NCBI RefSeq assembly: GCF_900101605.1
Contig: NZ_FMUR01000005.1
Location: 124,001 to 188,000, forward strand
Origin: Butyrivibrio hungatei
GTDB lineage: Bacteria > Bacillota > Clostridia > Lachnospirales > Lachnospiraceae
Direction of reading: 5' to 3'
Length of the DNA: 64,000 nucleotides
The translations under genes and the position numbers were made by a program. This document shows, one piece after another, positions 36,429 through 44,223 of this stretch (positions within the stretch are counted from its first letter, which is position 1; the number at the start of each line of letters is the position of its first letter). Below the pieces are notes generated by a model. The model was not told the DNA's origin. It saw only the letters and a program-made list of their open reading frames with translations, and ran no database searches.

Positions 36429-37103
36429 ATGGAAGAATTTAAGATTTCAAACATGTACGATCTTAACGAGACAATAGCGGCAGATTATATGAAGACTAAG
36501 GAGTATCCTTGGGAGCTTCTTGCAGGAATCAAGGACTATATCATAGAACTTGGAAATAAGCTTCCTGCAGATAAGTTTGAGAAGCGCGGAGAGAATGTCT
36601 GGATTGCAAAGAGTGCAAAGGTTTTTGATTCAGCCTATATCGGAGGCCCGTGTATCATCGATGAGGATGCGGAAGTAAGACAGTGCGCATTTATAAGAGG
36701 TAGCGCTATTGTCGGAAAGGGAGCTGTTGTTGGAAATTCCACAGAGCTTAAGAATGTAATTCTTTTTAATAAAGTTCAGGTTCCTCATTACAACTATGTC
36801 GGAGATTCAATTCTCGGATTTAAGGCGCATATGGGCGCGGGTTCCATCACATCAAACGTAAAAAGCGATAAAAAGCTCATTGTTGTAAAGAACGGCGCGG
36901 ATGATAAGGTTGAGACGGGCCTTAAGAAGATGGGAGCGATGCTTGGAGACAATGTTGAGGTTGGATGCAACTCAGTCCTTAATCCCGGAACCGTTATCGG
37001 CAGATGGTGCAATATCTATCCGCTTTCATCGGTAAGAGGATGCATTCCCGAGTATCACATTTTCAAAGATAAGGACCATATTGTTAAAAAGGAAGAAGAT
37101 TGA
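36429..37103 (+). CDS. Left-handed beta-helix (GlmU C-terminal-like) protein
   Basis: A 224-residue protein. The first 55 residues are helical; from residue 60 on, hexapeptide repeats (IAKSAKVFDSAYIGGPCIIDEDAEV, IVGKGAVVGNSTEL and MLGDNVEVGCNSVLNPGTVIG style) form a left-handed beta-helix as in acyltransferases and sugar-nucleotide pyrophosphorylase C-termini. The HYNYVGDSILGFKAHMGAGSITSN stretch closely resembles the GlmU acetyltransferase coil. There is no N-terminal nucleotidyltransferase domain, so it is not GlmU itself. It starts 1 base after the topB stop with GGAGG as ribosome binding site. Acyl acceptor unknown. Confidence 0.8.
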   Translation: MEEFKISNMYDLNETIAADYMKTKEYPWELLAGIKDYIIELGNKLPADKFEKRGENVWIAKSAKVFDSAYIGGPCIIDEDAEVRQCAFIRGSAIVGKGAVVGNSTELKNVILFNKVQVPHYNYVGDSILGFKAHMGAGSITSNVKSDKKLIVVKNGADDKVETGLKKMGAMLGDNVEVGCNSVLNPGTVIGRWCNIYPLSSVRGCIPEYHIFKDKDHIVKKEED

Positions 37104-37284
37104 AGCGGATTGGTGATTAATACGTTAAAAATATAACATTACCATTGAAATATACGCTGATTTATGTAAAAATATTTGTTGGCGAATATATGTGATTCGG
37201 TTGTTTTACCGATATATATATTTGCCGTCTCTGACCGTGCTTGGCAGGCACATTTTTGGTCATTCTGTTTTACAGGTAGTTAGT

Positions 37285-37303
37285 AAGTAATGGTTCATTA
37301 CTT
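37285..37303 (+). promoter_or_regulatory. Palindromic operator candidate before the NifU-like gene
   Basis: AAGTAATGGTTCATTACTT is an 8-bp inverted repeat with a 3-base centre, ending 10 bases before the ribosome binding site. The 37104-37284 leader is AT-rich and has a second small CGGT...ACCG palindrome near 37198. A transcription-factor site or leader hairpin is plausible. Confidence 0.4.
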
Positions 37304-37327
37304 TACAATATGAAAGGAGATTTTCAC

Positions 37328-38020
37328 ATGATTTACTCAACAGAGGTAAAGAATATGTGTCCCGTAACACAAGGGGTACATCATGGCGCTGCGCCCATTC
37401 CTGAAGAGGCTAAGTGGGTTCAGTCCAAAGAGATTAAGGACATTTCCGGCTATACACACGGTATTGGTTGGTGTGCACCTCAGCAGGGTTGCTGCAAGCT
37501 TTCACTTAACGTTAAGGAAGGTATCATTCAGGAGGCACTCGTAGAGACTATCGGATGCTCAGGAATGACTCATTCAGCAGCTATGGCTTCTGAGATTCTT
37601 CCCGGACTTACAGTTCTTGAAGCACTTAACACAGACCTTGTTTGTGATGCTATCAATACTGCTATGAGAGAGCTCTTCCTTCAGATCGTTTACGGAAGAA
37701 CACAGTCTGCATTCTCAGAGGACGGACTTCAGATCGGTGCAGGTCTTGAGGATCTTGGTAAGGGTACTCGCTCAATGGTTGGTACAACTTACGGAACACT
37801 TGACAAGGGACCTCGTTATCTTGAGCTTACTGACGGTTACATCACAGAGGTTGCTCTTGATGAGAACGACGAGATTATCGGATACAAGTATGTTAACTTC
37901 GGAAAGATGATGGACTTCATCAAGGCCGGTGATGACGCTAACACAGCAATGGAGAAGGCTAAGGGTCAGTACGGACGTGTTGCTGATGCTGCTAGATTCA
38001 TTGATCCCAGAAAAGAGTAA
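37328..38020 (+). CDS. NifU-like iron-sulfur scaffold protein
   Basis: A 230-residue protein resembling the NifU/IscU N-terminal scaffold: GWCAPQQGCCKLSLNVKEGIIQEALVETIGCSGMTHSAAMASEIL shows cysteines at the spacing expected for cluster assembly (near residues 47-75). An in-frame ATG at 37310 is part of the leader; ATG 37328, 7 bases after AAAGGAGA, gives the likely protein. It is followed after 22 bases by the GGGtGRT gene, a pairing common in strict anaerobes whose joint function is not established. Codon use is strongly biased, so both are probably highly expressed. Confidence 0.8.
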   Translation: MIYSTEVKNMCPVTQGVHHGAAPIPEEAKWVQSKEIKDISGYTHGIGWCAPQQGCCKLSLNVKEGIIQEALVETIGCSGMTHSAAMASEILPGLTVLEALNTDLVCDAINTAMRELFLQIVYGRTQSAFSEDGLQIGAGLEDLGKGTRSMVGTTYGTLDKGPRYLELTDGYITEVALDENDEIIGYKYVNFGKMMDFIKAGDDANTAMEKAKGQYGRVADAARFIDPRKE

Positions 38021-38042
38021 TTAAGGTAAGGAGGAATTTAAA

Positions 38043-39062
38043 ATGGCTTTATTTGAATCATATGAAAGAAGAGAGCCCCAGATCCTGGCTTGCCTTAAGG
38101 AGTATGGGATTTCTTCAATAGAAGAGTGTAAAGATATTACAATGGCAGCAGGCATCGATGTTTACAGCCTTATCGAAGGCATCCAGCCTATCTGCTTTGA
38201 GAACGCTAAGTGGGCTTACACAGTAGGTGCTGCTATCGCAATCAAGAAGGGATGCCGCAAGGCTTCTGAGGCTGCTGCTGCAATCGGTATCGGTCTTCAG
38301 GCTTTCTGTATTCCCGGATCTGTTGCTGACCGCCGTAAGGTAGGTCTTGGACATGGTAACCTTGGAAAGATGCTTCTTGAAGAGGATACAGAGTGTTTCG
38401 CATTCCTTGCAGGTCACGAGTCATTCGCTGCTGCTGAGGGTGCTATCGGTATCGCTGAGAAGGCTAACAAGGTTCGTCAGAAACCCCTCAGAGTTATCCT
38501 TAACGGTCTTGGAAAAGACGCAGCTCAGATCATTTCTCGTATCAATGGTTTCACATATGTTGAGACACAGTACGATTACTACACAGGCGAGGTAAAGGAA
38601 GTATTCAGAAAGTGCTATTCTAAGGATGCAAATTCACCTCGTGCAAAGGTTAACTGCTACGGTGCTAACGACGTACAGGAAGGTGTTGCTATCATGTGGA
38701 AGGAGAACGTTGACGTATCTATCACAGGTAACTCAACAAATCCTACAAGATTCCAGCACCCTGTTGCAGGAACATATAAGAAAGAGCGTACAGAAGCCGG
38801 CAAGAAGTACTTCTCAGTTGCTTCAGGCGGCGGTACAGGACGTACACTTCACCCTGACAACATGGCTGCAGGTCCTGCTTCTTATGGTATGACAGATACT
38901 ATGGGACGTATGCACTCAGATGCTCAGTTCGCAGGATCTTCATCAGTTCCCGCTCACGTTGAGATGATGGGTCTTATCGGCGCAGGTAACAACCCGATGG
39001 TTGGTATGACTGTTTCTACAGCCGTTTCTATCGAAGAAGCAGCTAAGGCTGGTAAGTTTTGA
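38043..39062 (+). CDS. GGGtGRT protein
   Basis: A 339-residue protein named for its signature, seen here as SVASGGGTGRTLHPDNMAAG near residue 258. Other segments are rich in glycine and alanine and suggest a compact globular enzyme: RRKVGLGHGNLGKML near residue 98, ITGNSTNPTRFQHPVAGTYKKE near 228, and a GLIGAGNNPMVGM C-terminus. No membrane segment or signal peptide. Its partner is the NifU-like scaffold directly upstream, so an iron-sulfur or metal-related role is an inference. Strong AGGAGG site; very biased codon use. Confidence 0.88.
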   Translation: MALFESYERREPQILACLKEYGISSIEECKDITMAAGIDVYSLIEGIQPICFENAKWAYTVGAAIAIKKGCRKASEAAAAIGIGLQAFCIPGSVADRRKVGLGHGNLGKMLLEEDTECFAFLAGHESFAAAEGAIGIAEKANKVRQKPLRVILNGLGKDAAQIISRINGFTYVETQYDYYTGEVKEVFRKCYSKDANSPRAKVNCYGANDVQEGVAIMWKENVDVSITGNSTNPTRFQHPVAGTYKKERTEAGKKYFSVASGGGTGRTLHPDNMAAGPASYGMTDTMGRMHSDAQFAGSSSVPAHVEMMGLIGAGNNPMVGMTVSTAVSIEEAAKAGKF

Positions 39063-39236
39063 CCTTGCCAACTTAGCGAGGTCTTGTCGAGCTTAGTTGG
39101 CAAGGTCGTTCGATCGAGCGCGAAGTGCGAGAGTCGAACTTCCTTTTGATATCAGCTTAACGAGGTCTTGTCGAGTTTAGTGATCAAGGTCGTTCGGGCG
39201 AGCGCTGTGGCGCGAGAGCCGAACTTCCTATTTAAG
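39061..39236. repeat. Two tandem structured repeats after the GGGtGRT gene
   Basis: Two 80-84-base units (39072-39155 and 39156-39236) share CGAGGTCTTGTCGAG, CAAGGTCGTTCG, GAGCG and CGAACTTCCT blocks. Each can form a GTTCGR...YCGAAC stem: GTTCGA/TCGAAC in unit 1 (39108-39113 with 39134-39139) and GTTCGG/CCGAAC in unit 2 (39192-39197 with 39219-39224), a compensatory change. A second, perfect 13-bp stem joins 39061-39073 with 39095-39107, starting in the stop codon. Confidence 0.75.
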
Positions 39237-39260
39237 CCGGATAGCTAATTATAATAAAAT

Positions 39261-39297
39261 AAGGTCGGTTCTGTTTTATACAGAACCGACCTTTTCT
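39261..39297 (+). terminator. Terminator of the NifU-like/GGGtGRT operon
   Basis: AAGGTCGGTTCTGT (39261-39274) pairs perfectly over 14 bp with 39280-39293, then TTTCTTT. Confidence 0.92.
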
Positions 39298-39395
39298 TTA
39301 CGAAAACCAGTCATTATTTGACTTTGAGCCCCTTTCAGTGTTATCATTTCCGCATGTCATAGGCTTTTTGTGACAGCTTGAAAGGAAAGATTTAC

Positions 39396-39968
39396 ATGAT
39401 TCAGATTACTTACTTGGGGATGTTTACTTTTATTACGATATGCTGGATCGTTGCGAGAATAATATGTGCCAGAGTTAATAAAAGTGTGAACATAAGATAT
39501 GAATTGAAACTTTTGACTATATATGCTTGTTTGGTGGTTATCGCCAGATATGTGTATTTCCCGTTTGAGCTTGAAAACGGACATATTCCTCCTGTAATTT
39601 TTGATATTCATAGGGCATATCCGTTTAAGTGTAATTTTAAGATACTTCTTTTTCTTGAGCAGAAATATGTCGGCTACAAAATAAATATACTCGGTAATAT
39701 TGCGATGTTTATACCTGTAGGAATGGCTTTGCCGTTTTGCTACAAAAAACTCAGCAATATCATAAAGGTTACTCTTATCGGATTATGCTGGACTGTTTTT
39801 ATCGAGATATCACAGCTTCCTTTATATCAGAGACGCACAGACATCGATGATGTGCTCCTTAACACACTCGGAGTGCTGATCGGAGCCATAATATATTTTG
39901 AAGCTAAAGCTGTTTACGAATTTATAAAAGAAGATAAGAAAAGCTCTAAGATGATCACGGAAAATTAG
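39396..39968 (+). CDS. VanZ-like membrane protein
   Basis: A 190-residue protein with about five helices. The VanZ-like signature is clear in the second half: NILGNIAMFIPVGMALPF, then a WTVFIEISQLPL helix, then RRTDIDDVLLNTLGVLIGA. VanZ proteins are associated with low-level glycopeptide tolerance or cell-envelope maintenance, but most members are uncharacterised. A TTG at 39378 is in frame but overlaps the GAAAGGAAA ribosome binding site; ATG 39396 is the better start. Monocistronic, with terminators on both sides. Confidence 0.85.
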   Translation: MIQITYLGMFTFITICWIVARIICARVNKSVNIRYELKLLTIYACLVVIARYVYFPFELENGHIPPVIFDIHRAYPFKCNFKILLFLEQKYVGYKINILGNIAMFIPVGMALPFCYKKLSNIIKVTLIGLCWTVFIEISQLPLYQRRTDIDDVLLNTLGVLIGAIIYFEAKAVYEFIKEDKKSSKMITEN

Positions 39969-39980
39969 GAATAATTATAA

Positions 39981-40024
39981 AAGGGTGAAATCCATTTGAT
40001 ACCTATGGATCTCACCCTTATTTT
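39981..40024. terminator. Terminator between VanZ-like gene and GGDEF gene
   Basis: AAGGGTGAAATCCAT (39981-39995) pairs with ATGGATCTCACCCTT (40005-40019) with one mismatch, followed by ATTTTG. It may serve both convergent genes. Confidence 0.82.
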
Positions 40025-40034
40025 GTCGGAAAAC

Positions 40035-41075
40035 TTATTTTATCATATCCGGATAGTTATAATAGAATTCCTCATTAAATTCCTGCTCGTACTTGTTGGC
40101 ATATTTCATTGCGCTGTGAAGAGCGCCGTCGGTGTTGTCCGTGTAGTATCCGACTGTGAAATAGAGCCAATCGGGATCGCTTGCAAGGTCCTTGAGATTC
40201 TCAATTTTTTCTTCAAACTCTTCTTCGGAGCTTGTCGTTGATATAACTGCGAATTCATCACCGGACGAACGGTATATGTAATCATTATGGAATACTTCTT
40301 TGAGCATTTTGCCGGCTTCTTTCAGAAGGTTATTACCAACATCATGTCCCTGCTTCTCGTTAACTGTCTTAAGTGTGTTGAGATAACAGAAAGCAACACT
40401 GAACGGGGCGGGAGTGAGCTTTAATTGTGCTGAAAGTTCATCTACCATATTGTTCATTGCAGTTCTGTTATATACGCCTGTCCTTGAATCGATAAGACTT
40501 AGGTTTCTTAACCTCTCTATGAGAAGATGATGAGCAACTTCCGATGTGACAAAGGCAGACAGAAGCTCAATAATCTTTTTAAACTCAGCTATCTTTGCAG
40601 TATTGAAGTTTGTGACATACATATATCCTATTATGGTATTTTGATGAATGAAAGGGATAAGACACAGAGTCTCGACGCCGTTTTCTTTAAGAGTTTTTAC
40701 CCAGGCGGGAGAGCGCTTTTCGTAATTATCCATATCTGCACTATTTGTTATGATTATAGAATCATTCTCAAGTGTAAGTTCTTCCCATGTCTCAACCACT
40801 TCATACGGAATGTTGTCAAAAACATTTTGAAGCACGATTTCATTGTTTCTTACACTCTCGCCGACAACATTAAATTTGTAAAGATCTCTTGATATTGTCA
40901 TGATACATGAAGCATAAGAATCGGTATATTCTCTTAAATCTTTGGCGACATTATCCATGCTGGAACGGAAATCTTCGCCCATGCGCATATGTAGACAAGT
41001 CTTTATTATGAAGGCCGAAAGATCGGCGGATAATTCTATCTCATCAAAATGCTCAAAAAGTTTATTGAGTGACAT
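40035..41075 (-). CDS. Degenerate GGDEF-domain protein
   Basis: A 346-residue protein: a GAF-like sensor region (about 25-185, with PFIHQNTIIGYMYVTNF) followed by a diguanylate-cyclase domain (about 195-346). The signature is SGDEF (271-275) instead of GGDEF, and the first metal-binding aspartate, D in the DINGLK-type motif, is replaced by Y231 (CYLNTLK). Cyclase activity is therefore unlikely; GTP or c-di-GMP binding, or heterodimerisation, is possible. It aligns over its whole length with residues 144-489 of the neighbour at 41189-42658, 113 bases upstream, so it is an N-terminally shorter duplicate. Confidence 0.82.
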   Translation of the reverse strand: MSLNKLFEHFDEIELSADLSAFIIKTCLHMRMGEDFRSSMDNVAKDLREYTDSYASCIMTISRDLYKFNVVGESVRNNEIVLQNVFDNIPYEVVETWEELTLENDSIIITNSADMDNYEKRSPAWVKTLKENGVETLCLIPFIHQNTIIGYMYVTNFNTAKIAEFKKIIELLSAFVTSEVAHHLLIERLRNLSLIDSRTGVYNRTAMNNMVDELSAQLKLTPAPFSVAFCYLNTLKTVNEKQGHDVGNNLLKEAGKMLKEVFHNDYIYRSSGDEFAVISTTSSEEEFEEKIENLKDLASDPDWLYFTVGYYTDNTDGALHSAMKYANKYEQEFNEEFYYNYPDMIK

Positions 41076-41188
41076 TGTTTACCTCCAAAAAGTGCATCTT
41101 ACCGCATAGTAAATTCATATCTATATTATCCTTAAATTATTGAATAATCAAACAATAAAGTGTGAAAAATAATAAATTAATAATTAAG

Positions 41189-42658
41189 TTAACGCCTTCT
41201 GTCGGGGTGCTTTTCATAGAATTCGTTTTTGTCCCGATACATCCGTTCATCTGCATAGCGCATGGCAAGTTCCAAGGGGCCCGATCCGCCGTCGTGATAG
41301 TAACCGATCGCAAAACACAGCTTGTCTGGATCGCTTGTAAGTTCACGGAGTCTTTTTATTTTTTCCTCAAACTCATGCTCTGAGCTGTGCGTTGAGATGA
41401 TTGAAAATTCATCGCCGCCGGCCCTGTAGATGTTGTCATCTTTAAAGACTTCCTTGAGAATGTCGGCAGCTGCTGCGATAAGCTTGTCACCCGCATCATG
41501 ACCCAGATTATCGTTTACGATCTTAAGCCCGTTGATATCACAGTATGCGACAGAAAACGGGATGGGATTAAATTTGAATTTAATAGAAAACTCTTCAAGA
41601 TCTGCATTCATGCAGTTTCTGTTCTTTACGCCTGTCAGAATGTCTATATTGCTGAGGTATTCAAGCTTTTCAAGGAAAAGATGGTTTGCAACTTCCGCAG
41701 ATAAGAAAAAAGACAACAGCTCGAGCATTTCTTTGACTTTTCTCATCTGACTGACATCAAAATTTGAAATAAACAGATAGCCTATTATGTTATTTTGGCG
41801 TAGAAAGGGTACGAGGCACAGACTGAAAACGCGACTGTCTCTCAGAGTTTTTACCCACTCGGGAGCCTGACTTTCGTAATATTCAAGATCCTGCTCGTTC
41901 TTAATGATGATCGCATTTGTATGTTTCAGAAGCTTTTCCCAGCTTGCGACAGTTGAGAAAGGAATATTGGCAAATATTTCTTTTATGCTTACTTCATCGA
42001 CGGTTGAACCGCTTATCACTTCGTATTTTTTTAGGTCGCTCTGGTAGGACATTATACTTGCACCGTAGGCGCCGGCATATTCTCTTATATAATCCGTAAC
42101 AAGCTGCATGCTGGAATAGAAATCATTTTCACTTTGAAGCTCTAAGCAAGATTTTATGATGAATGAGGCAATATCGGGAGATACCGCGGAAAACTTATTC
42201 ACATCCATTTCCTTGTTTAATGTGTATATGAAAAGGCAGAAAGCAACGTTGGGTTCTGTTTTATCGCTGCTTACTGCGACGGGCAGGAAAAAGTTTTCGG
42301 TCCAGTATCCGTACATTTTTGTCGTATCTACATAGTTATGGATGGGCTCTCTTTTCCATGCCGCTCTGAAACAGGCATCTTCAAATTTAAGCTCCTTTTG
42401 AACATTTGCTGTATATAATTCACCCTCAAGCCTTGATTCTACTTCTTTCAGTCGTTCTTCTCTGGTTTTACTGTTATCTGATTCGTCTTTAAAAAAAAGA
42501 TACAAAGAGTCGGAAATAAATGAATCGTTCATGGTAAAGTAGCGAAGCTCGTCGCAATTTCCGTTACCGTCTTTTTTGACGGACAGGATTGCGGCTGAAA
42601 GAGGTATTGAATTTACGGCTGTTTTAAGCTCTGTATATAAATCATCGATCATATGCAT
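41189..42658 (-). CDS. Diguanylate cyclase with N-terminal sensor domains
   Basis: A 489-residue protein predicted to make cyclic di-GMP from two GTP. Residues 1-145 are a PAS-like region, about 170-330 a GAF-like region (VPFLRQNNIIGYLFISNF), and 335-489 a GGDEF domain with CDINGLK (D374) and intact GGDEF (414-418), so all catalytic residues seem present. There is no membrane segment, so signals are sensed in the cytoplasm. Start at 42658 or 42652, after GGGGAAAGGA. It precedes its degenerate duplicate on the same strand. A c-di-GMP riboswitch lies 8.5 kb away. Confidence 0.85.
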   Translation of the reverse strand: MHMIDDLYTELKTAVNSIPLSAAILSVKKDGNGNCDELRYFTMNDSFISDSLYLFFKDESDNSKTREERLKEVESRLEGELYTANVQKELKFEDACFRAAWKREPIHNYVDTTKMYGYWTENFFLPVAVSSDKTEPNVAFCLFIYTLNKEMDVNKFSAVSPDIASFIIKSCLELQSENDFYSSMQLVTDYIREYAGAYGASIMSYQSDLKKYEVISGSTVDEVSIKEIFANIPFSTVASWEKLLKHTNAIIIKNEQDLEYYESQAPEWVKTLRDSRVFSLCLVPFLRQNNIIGYLFISNFDVSQMRKVKEMLELLSFFLSAEVANHLFLEKLEYLSNIDILTGVKNRNCMNADLEEFSIKFKFNPIPFSVAYCDINGLKIVNDNLGHDAGDKLIAAAADILKEVFKDDNIYRAGGDEFSIISTHSSEHEFEEKIKRLRELTSDPDKLCFAIGYYHDGGSGPLELAMRYADERMYRDKNEFYEKHPDRRR

Positions 42659-42679
42659 AAGTCCTTTCCCCTATAATAT

Positions 42680-42709
42680 ATAATAGCCGTGATTTGAGTA
42701 ATAATCAAA
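42680..42709 (-). promoter_or_regulatory. Promoter of the GGDEF pair, overlapping a palindrome
   Basis: On the minus strand TTGATT (42708-42703) and TATTAT (42685-42680) are 17 bases apart. An ATTTGA/TCAAAT inverted repeat (42691-42709) covers the -35 region and could be an operator. Confidence 0.6.
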
Positions 42710-42744
42710 TGGTATAACGATAAGAAGTTTACCTGATATATACA

Positions 42745-42773
42745 TGGATTTCCCGCTGAAAAGAATGTATAAT
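42745..42773 (+). promoter_or_regulatory. Likely promoter of the nfeD operon
   Basis: TATAAT at 42768-42773 with a weak TGGATT -35 (42745-42750) at 17 bases spacing, about 55 bases before the nfeD-like start. Confidence 0.42.
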
Positions 42774-42832
42774 ATGAGTAATACGTTACCCAAAACAGCG
42801 GTAGCGGCGATGCAATGGGGAAGGGGGTATCT

Positions 42833-43282
42833 ATGGATTTTATTTCTACACCGGCAGGTTATTGGCTGGTAATCACTGTTGTATTTGCATTAATTGAACT
42901 TGCAACCGTCGGACTTGTGACGATATGGTTTGCTGCAGGTAGTTTTATCGCGATGATACTTGCACTGGCAGGAGCGGGACTTCCGGCTCAGGTTGCCGTG
43001 TTTGTGCTTGTTTCAGTCGTATGTATCGCGGCGGTAAGACCTATTGCAGCCAAACATTTTAATAACAATCTGACCAAGACCAATATTGACTCCGTTATCG
43101 GTAAAAAACTGATCGTAAAGACCGGGATCGATAATATGAAAAATAGCGGTAAGGTTGAGCTTGAGGGTTCAATCTGGCTTGCAAGATCGACTGATGACAA
43201 CATTACAATCGAAGAAGGAGAGGAAGTTGTCGTCGAAAAGATTGTCGGAAATAAACTGATCGTAAAAAAAATAACTTATTAA
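42833..43282 (+). CDS. NfeD family membrane protein (short form)
   Basis: A 149-residue protein with two or three N-terminal helices (about residues 8-75) and a C-terminal OB-fold-like NfeD domain (GKKLIVKTGIDNMKNSGKVELEGSIWLAR). It lacks the ClpP-like protease domain of long NfeD forms. Short NfeD proteins usually act with SPFH proteins in membrane microdomain organisation, and the SPFH gene follows here after 25 bases. An in-frame ATG at 42815 is rejected because GGGAAGGGGG between it and ATG 42833 is the ribosome binding site. Confidence 0.85.
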   Translation: MDFISTPAGYWLVITVVFALIELATVGLVTIWFAAGSFIAMILALAGAGLPAQVAVFVLVSVVCIAAVRPIAAKHFNNNLTKTNIDSVIGKKLIVKTGIDNMKNSGKVELEGSIWLARSTDDNITIEEGEEVVVEKIVGNKLIVKKITY

Positions 43283-43307
43283 AAATTGAGAGAGAGAGGA
43301 CATAATT

Positions 43308-44222
43308 ATGTTTATTTTTCCTATTGTGGTAATTCTTGTGATTATTTTGCTTGCGGCAAATATCAGGATCGTGCCTCAGGCACATTCATTTATCGTTGAG
43401 AGACTCGGAGCATATAAGGAGACATGGGATGTAGGTCTTCATATAAAAGTTCCTTTTATAGACAGAGTGGCAAGACAGGTTGATCTTAAGGAGCAGTATT
43501 GCGACTTCCCGCCTCAGCCCGTTATCACACAGGATAACGTAACAATGCAGATTGACTCTATCGTATTCTTCAGAATTTCAGATCCTATGGCATTTGCATA
43601 TGGTGTAAGAAATCCTATCGGAGCTATTGAGAATCTTACTGCTACAACACTTCGTAATGTTATCGGATCGCTTACACTTGATGAGACACTTACATCAAGA
43701 GATCAGATCAATGCGCAGATGCAGGATGCTCTTGATATCGCAACAGACCCTTGGGGAATCAAGATTACAAGAGTTGAGCTTAAGAATATCAATCCTCCCG
43801 AGCAGATCCGTGATGCGATGGAGAAGCAGATGAAGGCTGAGCGTGAAAAGAGAGAGAAGATTCTCTTTGCAGAAGGTGAAAAGCAGTCTCAGATCACTGT
43901 TGCAGAAGGTGAGAAGCAGAGTAAGATCCTTCAGGCCGAGGCTGATAAACAGGCTACTATCCTCAGAGCTGAAGCTGAGAGAGAAAAGAGAATCCGTGAG
44001 GCCGAAGGTCAGGCTGAAGCTATCAAGAATATCCAGGAGGCTAATGCAGAAGGTATCAAGATGCTCAAGGAAGCCGGAGCAGATGAGTCTGTTCTTACAC
44101 TTAAGAGCCTTGAGGCGTTTGAGAAGGCTGCAAACGGACAGGCAACCAAGATAATCGTTCCTTCAAACATTCAGAGCGTTGCGGGACTTGCAGGATCATT
44201 AAAAGAAATAGTAAAAGGATAA
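43308..44222 (+). CDS. SPFH/Band 7 (stomatin-like) protein
   Basis: A 304-residue membrane-scaffold protein. One N-terminal helix (about 2-18) is followed by the prohibitin-homology domain (PQAHSFIVERLGAYKETWDVGLH near residue 24, then VTMQIDSIVFFRI and IGSLTLDETLTSRD). Residues 180-260 form a long charged coiled coil with AEGEKQSQI, AEGEKQSKI and AEADKQATI heptad-like repeats. This fits the QmcA/stomatin group that oligomerises into membrane microdomains with NfeD. It ends 1 base before the ABC transporter pair. Confidence 0.93.
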   Translation: MFIFPIVVILVIILLAANIRIVPQAHSFIVERLGAYKETWDVGLHIKVPFIDRVARQVDLKEQYCDFPPQPVITQDNVTMQIDSIVFFRISDPMAFAYGVRNPIGAIENLTATTLRNVIGSLTLDETLTSRDQINAQMQDALDIATDPWGIKITRVELKNINPPEQIRDAMEKQMKAEREKREKILFAEGEKQSQITVAEGEKQSKILQAEADKQATILRAEAEREKRIREAEGQAEAIKNIQEANAEGIKMLKEAGADESVLTLKSLEAFEKAANGQATKIIVPSNIQSVAGLAGSLKEIVKG

Positions 44223-44223
44223 T

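Noticed and set aside
36429-37103. Assignment as GlmU
   Set aside because: Only the beta-helix portion is present; the N-terminal uridylyltransferase domain with its GxGTRM motif is absent.
39061-39236. tRNA-like appearance (GTTCGANC blocks) of the tandem repeats
   Set aside because: The GTTCGA strand pairs with its own TCGAAC rather than forming a T-loop, there is no acceptor stem or anticodon arm on either strand, and no CCA end.
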